From: Hominenteromicrobium sp900549945
Lineage (GTDB): Bacteria > Bacillota > Clostridia > Oscillospirales > Acutalibacteraceae
Assembly (NCBI GenBank): GCA_902472305.1
Contig: CABRNK010000002.1
Location: 62,001 to 126,000, forward strand
DNA length: 64,000 nt
Reading direction: 5' to 3'
Below the pieces are notes generated by a model, which had not been told where the DNA came from, did no database searches, and saw only the letters and a list, made by a program, of their open reading frames with translations. A program made the position numbers and the translations under genes. This document shows positions 56,888-64,000 of this stretch, one piece after another. Within the stretch, counting starts at the first letter, position 1, and every line of letters starts with the position of its first letter.

Positions 56888-57895
56888 TCAGTTCGGCTCT
56901 TCAAACGGGGATTCCAGCAGGGAAAGCCTTTTGTTTGTGGCGTCGAGCGTCACGCGGCAGCCGATCGGCAGGGTCAGCATGGGGTGCGTGTGGCAGCAGT
57001 CAAAATCCGCGAGAATCGGCAGCTCCGTGCCGCCAAGTACCTCGAGCAGAATCTCATAGGGCTGCCGGCCGGTTCCGTTGTCGTCGAATTTCTCGTGCTT
57101 GCCGAGGAGGATGCCGCCGGCGCGTTCGAGCACGCCGGAGAGTTTCAAAAGGGAGAAGGAGCGCTCGACGGTGCAGGCGTCCTTGAGCGAGTCCTCGAGA
57201 AACAGGATGTCGCCGTCCCGGATTTCCGGCATGTATTCGGTGCCGAAAAAGCCCTCCATCGTATTCAGGTTGCCGCCGATCAGCCGCCCGCTGCACACGC
57301 CGGGCCGCACGCAGCGCCACGCGTTTTCCTGCGGGGCTTTGGCGCGGTCCTGCCGGCTCCAGTCGATGAATTCATCCGTCCAGACCGGCGGCATCTCGTA
57401 GTCGTAGGGGAGGGGGAAATCGCCGCGCAGGAGGGTGATAAAGCTCTCGAAGGTGCTGTCCACATACGGGGGAAGCTCGCCGAAGGAGGAGGCCGCCGCC
57501 GGGCCGTAAAAGGGGATCAACCCCGTTTTCGCGTAGACCGCGAGGAGCAGCGCCGTGGTATCGGAATAGCCGACGATGACCTTCGGGTGTGCCTTCAGGT
57601 ATTTGTAGTCGATGTACGGCAGAATGGAGTTCGTGTTGTTCCCGCCGATGGCGGCCATCAGCACCTGAACGTCCTCGTTGTATAAGAGCCGGTTGAATTC
57701 CTCGGCGCGCGCCAGAATCGTGCCGGAGCGGTAGCCGTCCGCCTTGCCGCGGAGCTGCCCGTGCACGACCCGCAGGCCCTTCGATTCCAAATAGTGCACG
57801 CCGCGCGCATAGCGGACCGGCACAGTCGCGGAAATCGGCGAGGAGGAAGAAAATATGCCGATCGTGAAATTTTCTTTCAGTCTTTGCGGTTTCAT
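56888..57895 (-). CDS. S66-family peptidase (LD-carboxypeptidase / MccF-like)
   Basis: 335 residues. It starts KPQRLKENFTIGIFSSSSPI. The nucleophile is in VGYSDTTALLLA, the catalytic Glu is in FLEDSLKDACTVERS, and the His is in CCHTHPMLTLPIGC. MccF-type members cleave the aminoacyl nucleotide microcin C7, and LdcA trims peptidoglycan tetrapeptides; the length and the IGGNNTNSILPYIDY segment fit the MccF side slightly better. No signal peptide, so it is cytoplasmic. It precedes the DAHP synthase gene by 44 bases. Confidence 0.9.
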   Translation of the reverse strand: MKPQRLKENFTIGIFSSSSPISATVPVRYARGVHYLESKGLRVVHGQLRGKADGYRSGTILARAEEFNRLLYNEDVQVLMAAIGGNNTNSILPYIDYKYLKAHPKVIVGYSDTTALLLAVYAKTGLIPFYGPAAASSFGELPPYVDSTFESFITLLRGDFPLPYDYEMPPVWTDEFIDWSRQDRAKAPQENAWRCVRPGVCSGRLIGGNLNTMEGFFGTEYMPEIRDGDILFLEDSLKDACTVERSFSLLKLSGVLERAGGILLGKHEKFDDNGTGRQPYEILLEVLGGTELPILADFDCCHTHPMLTLPIGCRVTLDATNKRLSLLESPFEEPN

Positions 57896-57948
57896 AGGGG
57901 GATTCCTTTCTGTGTGGGGTGGGCCGCCGCGCCGAAAGGCGCAGGCCG

Positions 57949-58401
57949 CTATTCGCGCTCCGTATTCTGGGCGATCAGGCGGTCGATGGCCTGCGCGCTG
58001 TAGGAGAGCAGGCGCCCGAAGCGCACGGCGATTTCCCGGCGCGCCGCGCCCGTATACGCGCCGGCGATAAGCAGCGCGCGCTTATCGGCCTCGATGGCGA
58101 GCAGTTCCGCGAGATCCGCCGAGTCCCGGTAAAAAACGACGTTCTGCTTCCCTCGGTTCAGCGAAACGGGGAAAAGGTCGGTGAGCAGCGGCTCCCGCTG
58201 GTGGTGCGCAGCGCAGCCGTAGCGCGCCGCAATGGCCGCGCAGTCGCGGATAAAATCAGCGCCGAGCACGGTTTCCAGCTCCGCCTGTGTGAAAGGGTGG
58301 CTCAGCGCAATGCGCTTCACGCCCGCGCCGACGATTTCGCAGAAGGCGTCGCACACGCCGAGGGCGTAGGCGCGCGCCTCTTCGGGCTTACACAGTTCCA
58401 T
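57949..58401 (-). CDS. Protein of unknown function
   Basis: 150 residues from ATG at 58401 (MELCKPEEARAYALGVCDAF). The ATG at 58413 directly adjoins AAGGA and is therefore less likely. The sequence is soluble, with no signal peptide or membrane helix, and predicted mixed alpha/beta (RIALSHPFTQAELETVLGAD, NRGKQNVVFYRDSADLAELL). I do not recognise the family. Its mRNA would begin with the hairpin cluster at 58424-58541. It is followed closely by the S66 peptidase gene, so a joint role is possible. Confidence 0.7.
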   Translation of the reverse strand: MELCKPEEARAYALGVCDAFCEIVGAGVKRIALSHPFTQAELETVLGADFIRDCAAIAARYGCAAHHQREPLLTDLFPVSLNRGKQNVVFYRDSADLAELLAIEADKRALLIAGAYTGAARREIAVRFGRLLSYSAQAIDRLIAQNTERE

Positions 58402-58423
58402 AAAAATTACCATTCCTTATTTT

Positions 58424-58541
58424 TTTGTGCCGGTCGGCGAAGCCGATTGCCGCTTTGCTCGCCGCGGCAAAGGCACAAATCGTGTGTGAAAACGTATTTT
58501 TCACACGAAGCGCCTTATATGTAGGCCGCCGAAGCGGCGGC
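58424..58541. repeat. Cluster of palindromes including a three-way-junction-like fold
   Basis: Outer arms 58424-58431 and 58472-58479 (TTTGTGCC/GGCACAAA) enclose two hairpins: 58434-58446 (TCGGC-GAA-GCCGA) and 58447-58470 (TTGCCGC/GCGGCAA). Next to it lie a 9-bp hairpin at 58484-58506 (GTGTGAAAA/TTTTCACAC) and a 7-bp GC hairpin at 58525-58541. It fills the gap between two minus-strand genes and abuts the ribosome binding site of the downstream one. Confidence 0.7.
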
Positions 58542-58543
58542 TG

Positions 58544-58717
58544 TCACTCGAGGCTGACCTGCACGTTCTTGGCGTCTGCAAGGCTGTTCTGCAAAAAGCG
58601 CTCGAGGTCGTTTTTCGTCGTCAGGCTCGCGCCCGACTGCATGATCGATTCCTTCATGGCCGGGGTGAGCGTTTCAAAAAAGCTGCGCGCCGCGCTGTCC
58701 AACTGGTTGAGGTCCAT
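58544..58717 (-). CDS. Small protein of unknown function (57 aa)
   Basis: 57 codons plus TGA, starting MDLNQLDSAARSFFETLTPA and containing KESIMQSGASLTTKNDLERF. AAAGGA lies nine to ten bases before the ATG, and codon use is like that of the neighbours. It appears to be a two-helix soluble protein. It sits 85 bases downstream of the SDR gene and may be in its transcript. I do not recognise a named family. Confidence 0.75.
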   Translation of the reverse strand: MDLNQLDSAARSFFETLTPAMKESIMQSGASLTTKNDLERFLQNSLADAKNVQVSLE

Positions 58718-58802
58718 CTGCTTTCATCCTTTCTCTCCGCCGCGTGAAGCCGCGCCGGTTCGTTTATGGATATAGCCTTTGCGAAAGCGCGCGGAATATG
58801 CG

Positions 58803-59525
58803 TCAGCGCCAGCCGCCGGAGACGACGAGCGTTTCCCCCGTGATGTACGGGCTTTCGGCGAGAAAGCGCGCGGCGGCGGCGACCTCGAAAGGCGTGCCCG
58901 CGCGGCCGAGCGGGATCTCGGCGCAGAGAGCCGCCTTGTCCGCATCGGAAAGGTGCGCGTTCATTTTTGTGTCGATGTAGCCGGGGGCGACGGCGTTCAC
59001 CGTGATGCCGGAGGGTGCGAGCTCGAGCGCCAGCGCCCGCGTCATGCCGAGCATGCCGGCCTTGACGGCGGAGTACGCGACCTCCATCGCCGCACCCGAA
59101 ACGCCCCAGATCGAGGAGATATTGACGATCGCGCCCGCCTTGCGGCGGATCATCGACCGCGCCGCACACTGCGAGAGCCAGACGGCGGAGGAAAGGTTCG
59201 TGCCGACGAGCGCGCTCCAGTCGGCGGGCGAAACCGCGTCGAAAAAATCGACGAGCGACATGCCCGCACCGTTGACGAGCACGTCGATGGGGCCGAGCGC
59301 GGCCTCGCTTTCCGAAAAAACGCGCGCGCAGGTTTCCGGGTCGGAAAGGTCGCCCTGCACGGCGACGGCGGTGCGCCCGCTCTCCCGAAGCGATGCGGCA
59401 AGCGCCTGCGCCGCCTCGAAGTGCTTTGCGCCGTGTGCGGCGACGCCGTAGCCCGCGCCGGCAAAATGCCGGGCGATGGCCGCGCCGATCTCGCCGGAGG
59501 CGCCTGTGATCAATGCTGTTTTCAT
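58803..59525 (-). CDS. Short-chain dehydrogenase/reductase (FabG-like)
   Basis: 240 residues. The NADP site is TGASGEIGAAIARHF, with NGAGMS, and the catalytic residues are Ser in VNISSIWG and YSAVK. It resembles 3-oxoacyl-ACP reductase (FabG) in length and in APGYIDTKMNAHL, but it is not in a fatty-acid operon, so its substrate is open. Its ATG overlaps the rsmE stop by four bases (ATGA), meaning tight coupling to that gene. Confidence 0.9.
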   Translation of the reverse strand: MKTALITGASGEIGAAIARHFAGAGYGVAAHGAKHFEAAQALAASLRESGRTAVAVQGDLSDPETCARVFSESEAALGPIDVLVNGAGMSLVDFFDAVSPADWSALVGTNLSSAVWLSQCAARSMIRRKAGAIVNISSIWGVSGAAMEVAYSAVKAGMLGMTRALALELAPSGITVNAVAPGYIDTKMNAHLSDADKAALCAEIPLGRAGTPFEVAAAARFLAESPYITGETLVVSGGWR

Positions 59526-60259
59526 TCCATGTTCCCCGTCATAAACATCAAAATGGCGAGCGCCGCGAGCGGCGCGGTTTCCGTGCGCAGGATGCGCGGG
59601 CCGAGCGTCGCCGTCACGGCGCCGTGCGCCCTTGCGAACTCGACCTCCTCCGCGTCAAAGCCGCCCTCGGGGCCGATAAACACCGAGACCTCGCGCTCGC
59701 CCGCGGGCAGGCAGGCGGAAAGCGGCGCGCCGCCGCCCTCGTAGAATAAGATTTTCGCGCCCTTGGCATTTTGCACGGCCGTGCGGAAATCCGCGAGCGC
59801 GGAGACCGCGGGCACGGCGCCGCGGCCGCTCTGCTTGGCGGCCTCCAGCACGATGCGCTGCAGGCGCTCCTGCTTTTTTGCCGCGGCCTTTGCGTCCGGC
59901 CGGGAGACGCTGCGCGCGGTCAGTACAGGGCAGATTTCCGAAACGCCGAGCTCGGTCGCCTTCTGCGCCACAAGCTCGAGCTTGTCGGCCTTCGGCATGC
60001 CGGGGTAAAGCGCGACGCGCAGCGCGGGCTCGCTTTCGTTTTTGCGTTTGCCCGTGATGCGCACCGCGACGCTGTCGCCCGCGATCGATTCGATCTCGCC
60101 GTCGTAGTCGAAGCCCGCGCCGTCGCAGAGCGTCACGCGCTCGCCCGGCCGCATGCGCAGCGCGCGGGCAATGTGCCGGCCGTCCTCCCCGTCGAGTACG
60201 GCGCAGCCGGTGCCTGCCGCCGCGTCGAACTGTACGGCGGCCGTGAAAAATCTAGGCAT
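59522..60259 (-). CDS. rsmE: 16S rRNA (uracil(1498)-N3)-methyltransferase
   Basis: 245 residues from ATG at 60259 (MPRFFTAAVQFDAAAGTGCA), with AAAGGGG six bases before; longer frames enter the repeat region. RsmE is a SPOUT (knotted) methyltransferase acting on U1498 in helix 44. The N-terminal PUA-like domain (about 1-70) is followed by the knot, with VFIGPEGGFDAEEVEFARAH and LGPRILRTETAPLAAL. The prmA gene often found before it is absent; the repeat element lies upstream. Confidence 0.95.
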   Translation of the reverse strand: MPRFFTAAVQFDAAAGTGCAVLDGEDGRHIARALRMRPGERVTLCDGAGFDYDGEIESIAGDSVAVRITGKRKNESEPALRVALYPGMPKADKLELVAQKATELGVSEICPVLTARSVSRPDAKAAAKKQERLQRIVLEAAKQSGRGAVPAVSALADFRTAVQNAKGAKILFYEGGGAPLSACLPAGEREVSVFIGPEGGFDAEEVEFARAHGAVTATLGPRILRTETAPLAALAILMFMTGNME

Positions 60260-60297
60260 AAAAATCCCCTTTCCAACAAAATTGATAAGAAACAGCC

Positions 60298-60410
60298 CGC
60301 CCGGAGCATCTCGGGAGTGTCTGGAGAGCGCGCTATCCGGGGCTGCGTCCATAGCTAAACGAGCCTGTGCAGACAAGCGACCCCGAGGACGTCCGTCTCA
60401 GGCCGCGCCC
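60298..60410 (-). repeat. Degenerate copy of the lepA-flanking repeat (inverted)
   Basis: Read on the minus strand, this stretch follows the same plan as the clear copy beside it: GGGCGCGGCCTGAGACGGAC for GGGCACGGCCCGCGGCGGAT, GGTCGCTTGTCTGCACAGGC for GGTCGCTTGCATGCGCAATC, and a CTCCCG ending. Identity is much lower. Confidence 0.45.
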
Positions 60411-60511
60411 GCCGGGAGTGCCCGAAGAACGCGCCCCCCGCGCCGATTTCCTCTAAAAACGAGCTTGCGCAAGCAAGCGTCTCCGCGGACATCCGCCGCG
60501 GGCCGTGCCCG
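60411..60511 (-). repeat. lepA-flanking repeat, inverted copy
   Basis: On the minus strand it reads GGGCACGGCCCGCGGCGGAT, then TGTCCGCGGAGACGCTTGCT, and so on to GCGTTCTTCGGGCACTCCCG. It is close to 90 percent identical by eye to the three copies at 62451-62757, which lie in the opposite orientation. Confidence 0.85.
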
Positions 60512-60569
60512 CTTGATTTTATTGTACACGTTTTGGGGCGGCGGCGCAATCCCCGCACGGACTTTTATC

Positions 60570-60598
60570 TTGCGCAAACTGCGTGTAAATGCTATACT
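60570..60598 (+). promoter_or_regulatory. Promoter of lepA
   Basis: TTGCGC (60570-60575), 17-base spacer, TATACT (60593-60598). lepA starts 46 bases later. Confidence 0.78.
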
Positions 60599-60643
60599 AA
60601 ACAGTATCAATTTGAAAATTATCCATGCAGAGGATGAAGGACA

Positions 60644-62446
60644 TTGGAACAGAGCAAAATCCGGAATTTCAGCATCATTGCACATATTGACCACGGCAAG
60701 AGCACGCTTGCCGACCGCATTCTCGAGCAGACGCAGACCGTTGCCCTGCGCGACATGGAGGAGCAGCTGCTCGACAACATGGATCTCGAGCGCGAGCGCG
60801 GCATCACGATCAAGGCGCATGCCGTCACGCTCGTGTACCGTGCCGACGACGGCGAGGACTATACGTTCAACCTGATCGATACGCCCGGGCACGTCGATTT
60901 CAACTACGAGGTCTCGCGGTCGCTCGCGGCGTGCGAGGGCGCGGTGCTCGTCGTAGACGCTTCGCAGGGCATCGAGGCGCAGACGCTCGCGAATACCTAC
61001 CTCGCGGTGGACGCCGGCCTCGAGATCGTGCCGGTGCTCAATAAGATCGACTTGATCTCCGCGGATCCGGACCGCGTGGCGGCGGAGATCGAGGACGTCA
61101 TCGGCATCCCCGCAGAGGATGCGCCGCGCATCAGCGCCAAAACGGGCGTGAATATCAAGGCGGTCATGGAGAAGATCGTCGCGGATATTCCCGCGCCCGA
61201 GGGTGACCCGGACGCGCCGCTGCAGGCGCTGATCTTCGACTCCTACTACGACGCGTACAAGGGCGTTATCGCCTATGTGCGCATCAAGGAGGGCAGCGTG
61301 CACCCGGGAGACACGATCCGCATGATGGCGGTCGGCAGCGAGTTTTCGGTCGTGGAGTGCGGCTATCTGCGCGCCTCCTCGCTCGAGCCGGCGGGCTGCC
61401 TTTCCGCGGGAGAGGTGGGCTACATCACGGCCTCGATCAAGAATGTGCGCGAAGCGCGCGTCGGCGATACGATCACGCGCGCGGATAACCCCGCGAAAGA
61501 AGCGCTGCCGGGCTACCGCGCGGTGCAGCCGATGGTGTTCTGCGGCATTTATCCGGCGGACGGCGCGCATTACAGCGACCTGCGCGACGCGCTCGAGAAA
61601 TTGCAGCTCAACGACGCCTCGCTCACGTTTGAGCCGGAAACCTCCGTGGCGCTCGGCTTCGGCTTCCGCTGCGGCTTTCTGGGGCTTCTGCACATGGAGA
61701 TCATTCAGGAGCGCCTCGAGCGCGAGTACAATCTCGACCTCATCACGACCGCGCCAAGCGTCGTCTACCATATCACAAAGACGGACGGCACGGTGCTCTC
61801 GATCGACAACCCGACGAATTACCCGGACCCCGCGCTGATCCAGCTCGCGGAGGAGCCGATCACAAACGCGCATATTTACTCGCCGACCGAGTTTGTCGGC
61901 AACATCATGGAGCTCTGTCAGGAGCGCCGCGGCGTGTTCAAGGACATGAAGTACCTCGACACCGACCGCGTGGACATTCACTACGAGCTGCCGCTCAACG
62001 AGATCGTCTACGATTTCTTCGACGCGCTGAAATCCCGCACGCGCGGCTACGCGTCGTTTGATTACGAGCTTTTGGGCTACGAGAAGAGCAGCCTTGTAAA
62101 GCTCGACATCATGCTCAACGGCGAGGTGGTCGACGCGTTGTCGTTCATCATCCACGCCGACAAGGCGTACCCCAGAGCGCGCAAGATGGTGGAAAAGCTC
62201 AAGGAAAAGATTCCGCGCCAGCTCTTCGAGGTGCCGGTGCAGGCCTGTATCGGTGGCAAGATCATCGCGCGCGAGACGGTCAAGGCCATGCGCAAGGATG
62301 TGCTCGCGAAGTGCTACGGCGGCGACATCACGCGCAAAAAGAAGCTGCTTGAAAAGCAGAAGGAGGGCAAGAAGCGCATGCGCCAGCTCGGCACGGTCGA
62401 GGTGCCGCAGGAGGCGTTCATGGCCGTCCTCAAGCTCGACGAATAA
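60644..62446 (+). CDS. lepA: Elongation factor 4 (LepA)
   Basis: 600 residues with a TTG start at 60644; AGAGGA at 60629-60634 gives a spacing of nine bases. LepA is a translational GTPase that affects initiation and ribosome biogenesis. G1 is HIDHGKST, G3 is DTPGHVDF, G4 is NKID. The LepA-only C-terminal domain is present (PRKKKL-like TRKKKLLEKQKEGKKRMRQL, then GTVEVPQEAFMAVLKLDE). Length is exactly that of the family. hemW downstream is a frequent partner. Confidence 0.97.
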   Translation: MEQSKIRNFSIIAHIDHGKSTLADRILEQTQTVALRDMEEQLLDNMDLERERGITIKAHAVTLVYRADDGEDYTFNLIDTPGHVDFNYEVSRSLAACEGAVLVVDASQGIEAQTLANTYLAVDAGLEIVPVLNKIDLISADPDRVAAEIEDVIGIPAEDAPRISAKTGVNIKAVMEKIVADIPAPEGDPDAPLQALIFDSYYDAYKGVIAYVRIKEGSVHPGDTIRMMAVGSEFSVVECGYLRASSLEPAGCLSAGEVGYITASIKNVREARVGDTITRADNPAKEALPGYRAVQPMVFCGIYPADGAHYSDLRDALEKLQLNDASLTFEPETSVALGFGFRCGFLGLLHMEIIQERLEREYNLDLITTAPSVVYHITKTDGTVLSIDNPTNYPDPALIQLAEEPITNAHIYSPTEFVGNIMELCQERRGVFKDMKYLDTDRVDIHYELPLNEIVYDFFDALKSRTRGYASFDYELLGYEKSSLVKLDIMLNGEVVDALSFIIHADKAYPRARKMVEKLKEKIPRQLFEVPVQACIGGKIIARETVKAMRKDVLAKCYGGDITRKKKLLEKQKEGKKRMRQLGTVEVPQEAFMAVLKLDE

Positions 62447-62450
62447 CGGC

Positions 62451-62559
62451 GGGCACGGCCCGCGGCGGATGTCCGCGTGGTCGCTTGCATGCGCAATCTC
62501 GTCTTTGGAGGAAATCAGCGCGGGAGGCGCGTTCTTCGGGCGCTCCCGGCGGGCGCGGC
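62451..62559 (+). repeat. lepA-flanking repeat, tandem copy 1
   Basis: 109 bases, starting GGGCACGGCCCGCGGCGGAT four bases past the lepA stop, and containing CTTTGGAGGAAATCAGCGCG and TTCTTCGGGCGCTCCCGGC. Internal inverted repeats (GGGC/GCCC, CGCGG/CCGCG, GGGAGGCGC/GCGCTCCC) would make several hairpins. Confidence 0.9.
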
Positions 62560-62659
62560 GGGCACGGCCCGCGGCGGATGTCCGCGTGGTCGCTTGCACG
62601 CGCAATCTTGCTTTTGGAGGAAATCAGCGCGGTGGGCGCGTTCTTCGGGCGCTCCCGGC
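62560..62659 (+). repeat. lepA-flanking repeat, tandem copy 2
   Basis: 100 bases, nearly identical to copy 1 except for a shorter end and a few substitutions (CGCGTGGTCGCTTGCACGCG in the middle). Confidence 0.9.
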
Positions 62660-62757
62660 GGGCACGGCCCGCGGCGGATGTCCGCGGGATCGCTTGCATG
62701 CGCAATCTCGCTTTTGGAGGAAATCAGCGCGGTGGGCGCGTTCTTCGGCTGCTCCCG
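62660..62757 (+). repeat. lepA-flanking repeat, tandem copy 3
   Basis: 98 bases, nearly identical to copy 2; differences are CGCGGGATCGCTTGCATGCG in the middle and a diverged end (TTCTTCGGCTGCTCCCGTGT). It stops 30 bases before the hemW start. Confidence 0.9.
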
Positions 62758-62787
62758 TGTGGCCCGCAGCGATTTTATGGAGGAAGT

Positions 62788-63894
62788 ATGCTTTCGATTT
62801 ACATCCACATCCCATTTTGCAAATCCAAATGCCCCTACTGCGATTTCTACTCCGCACAGCCGCGGGGGGAAAGCGCGCTGGAGCAGTATGAAAAAGCCGT
62901 CTGCGCACGGCTTTTTTCCTATGGGGAAAAATACGGGCACCCCGAGGTCGGCACGGTCTATTTCGGCGGCGGCACGCCGAGCGTTTTCGGCGCGCAGCGC
63001 CTGTGCCGTGTGCTCGACGCCGTGCGGGCGTCGTTTTGCGTGCGCGCGGATGGGGAGATCACGGCGGAATGCAACCCGGGCGACGTGGATCCGGAATTTT
63101 TCAAAACGCTTGCTGCCGGCGGCTTTAACCGGATCTCGATGGGCATGCAGTCTGCAAACGCGGACGAGCTGCGCGTGCTCGGCCGCCGGCACGATGCGGA
63201 GACGGTGCACCGCGCGGCACAGGCGGCGCGGGAGGCCGGCATCGGGAATATCTCGGTGGACCTGATGCTCGCCCTGCCGCACTCGAATTGCGGGCTGCTG
63301 GGGCGTTCGGTCGATTTCTGCGCCGCGCTCGGCGCCGACCACGTTTCGGCCTACATTTTGAAGATTGAGCCGGGCACGGCCTTTGCGGCGCAGGCGGAAA
63401 CGCTCGGTCTGCCCGACGAGGACGGCGCGGCGGACCAGTACCTTTTTGTGGTGGACCGCCTGAAGGCGCTCGGCTACGACCAGTACGAGATCAGCAATTT
63501 TGCGCGCCCCGGCCGTGAAAGCCGCCACAACTTACAGTATTGGCTCTGCGGGGAGTACCTTGGGCTTGGCCCGGCGGCGCACTCGTTCGTCGATGGACGG
63601 CGGTTTTATTTTCCGCGCGATCTCGCGGGCTTTCTCGCCGGCGGCGCGCCGGTGGACGACGGCCCGGGCGGCGCGTTTCCGGAATACGCGATGCTTGCCC
63701 TGCGTCTGACCGAGGGCCTGCGCCGAAAGGACTGCGTCGAGCGGTTTGCAGACGGTGACGCGCAGTACGAGGCGGTGCGCCGCACGGCCGCATGGCTGCC
63801 GAAAAGCCTCGTTCTAGCGGACCATGAGCGGATCGCCCTGACCGCAGAGGGTTTCCTCGTCTCCAACACGATCCTTTCTGAGATCCTGCCCTGA
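62788..63894 (+). CDS. hemW: Radical SAM protein HemW (heme chaperone-like)
   Basis: 368 residues from ATG at 62788 (MLSIYIHIPFCKSKCPYCDF). The frame is open through the repeats upstream, but GGAGGA at 62779-62784 fixes the start here. The Fe-S motif is CKSKCPYC (C-x3-C-x2-C), and YFGGGTPS, ISMGMQS and NLQYWLCGEYLGLGPAAHSF are HemW motifs. HemW binds and transfers heme; it is not a true coproporphyrinogen dehydrogenase. The C-terminal HemN domain is present (about 290-365). Confidence 0.94.
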   Translation: MLSIYIHIPFCKSKCPYCDFYSAQPRGESALEQYEKAVCARLFSYGEKYGHPEVGTVYFGGGTPSVFGAQRLCRVLDAVRASFCVRADGEITAECNPGDVDPEFFKTLAAGGFNRISMGMQSANADELRVLGRRHDAETVHRAAQAAREAGIGNISVDLMLALPHSNCGLLGRSVDFCAALGADHVSAYILKIEPGTAFAAQAETLGLPDEDGAADQYLFVVDRLKALGYDQYEISNFARPGRESRHNLQYWLCGEYLGLGPAAHSFVDGRRFYFPRDLAGFLAGGAPVDDGPGGAFPEYAMLALRLTEGLRRKDCVERFADGDAQYEAVRRTAAWLPKSLVLADHERIALTAEGFLVSNTILSEILP

Positions 63895-63920
63895 GCGTCA
63901 AAATAAAGGAGATGAAGAAG

Positions 63921-64000
63921 ATGGAAACAGCAGTAAAAAAAAGATTGGCTGTGTTTGGCACGCTGACGGCGATTTTTTTAGCGGCTGTGAGCGTTTTGTA
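63921..64000 (+). CDS. Start of a membrane-anchored or secreted protein (partial)
   Basis: Runs off the window end. AAAGGAG at 63905-63911 fits the ATG at 63921 (spacing nine), giving METAVKKRLAVFGTLTAIFL and then AAVSVL. Two lysines followed by a hydrophobic run look like a signal peptide or anchor. The in-frame ATG at 63912 adjoins the binding site and is less likely. The family cannot be told. Confidence 0.6.
   Translation, partial: METAVKKRLAVFGTLTAIFLAAVSVL

Noticed and set aside
62451..62757. CRISPR array
   Set aside because: Units of about 100 bases follow each other without spacers, and there are no cas genes.
62451..62787. Protein-coding reading of the tandem repeats as an N-terminal part of HemW
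   Set aside because: Repeat units are not multiples of three, so the frame shifts from copy to copy. The GGAGGA site directly before 62788 fixes the HemW start.
1..64000. tRNA, rRNA, tmRNA or SRP RNA genes
   Set aside because: No intergenic region shows the T-loop GGTTCGA-type motif or other recognisable parts; nothing was supportable by eye.

Overview
The window is chromosomal DNA of a high-GC member of the Firmicutes, class Clostridia, most likely an Oscillospirales/Ruminococcaceae-type gut anaerobe. The grounds are the gene order, strong AGGAGG-type ribosome binding sites, frequent GTG/TTG starts, zinc-binding (Cys-containing) forms of several ribosomal proteins, rubrerythrin, FakB/DegV and a surface protein with a PQTGD-type sorting signal. 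The species assignment is inference. I found no rRNA, tRNA, CRISPR array, prophage or insertion sequence.

Positions 1-11365 hold the spc and alpha ribosomal operons on the + strand: the end of rpsC, then rplP-rpmC-rpsQ-rplN-rplX-rplE-rpsZ-rpsH-rplF-rplR-rpsE-rpmD-rplO-secY-adk-map-KOW protein-infA-rpmJ-rpsM-rpsK-rpsD-rpoA-rplQ, closed by a strong terminator. Next come a minus-strand S9 peptidase, a divergent small membrane protein with an AEC transporter, and rpe. Positions 15913-20904 are a four-gene GldA/permease/GldG/DUF4340 ABC operon with its own promoter and leader. Positions 20913-30369 are the rimP-nusA-rnpM-L7Ae-infB-M20 peptidase-rbfA-nrnA-truB-ribF translation/RNA operon, with a hairpin leader before rimP.

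Positions 30371-38233 hold degV (minus, with an in-frame TGA at codon 3 of its expected reading frame), rpsO-pnp, a nucleoside phosphorylase, proB-proA, and three small minus-strand proteins of unknown function that overlap the end of proA. Positions 38338-48355 carry a YfcE phosphoesterase, a phosphohexomutase, recA-recX with a LexA-like box, a NUDIX hydrolase, rimO-pgsA, a GpsA-like dehydrogenase, a GNAT/free-methionine-sulfoxide-reductase fusion and a nitroreductase.

Positions 48355-64000 are more accessory: an AT-rich segment of unclear origin, a large sortase-type surface protein, a MATE exporter, and a long minus-strand block (rsmE, SDR reductase, two unknown genes, S66 peptidase, DAHP synthase, histidine phosphatase, CorA, rubrerythrin, methyltransferase). 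lepA and hemW follow on the + strand. lepA is flanked by about 100-bp structured repeats: three tandem copies downstream, and one clear plus one decayed copy upstream in inverted orientation. This repeat family is the least explained feature of the window. Promoters that I could read mostly pair a TTGCAA-like -35 with a 17-bp spacer and a TATAAT-like -10.
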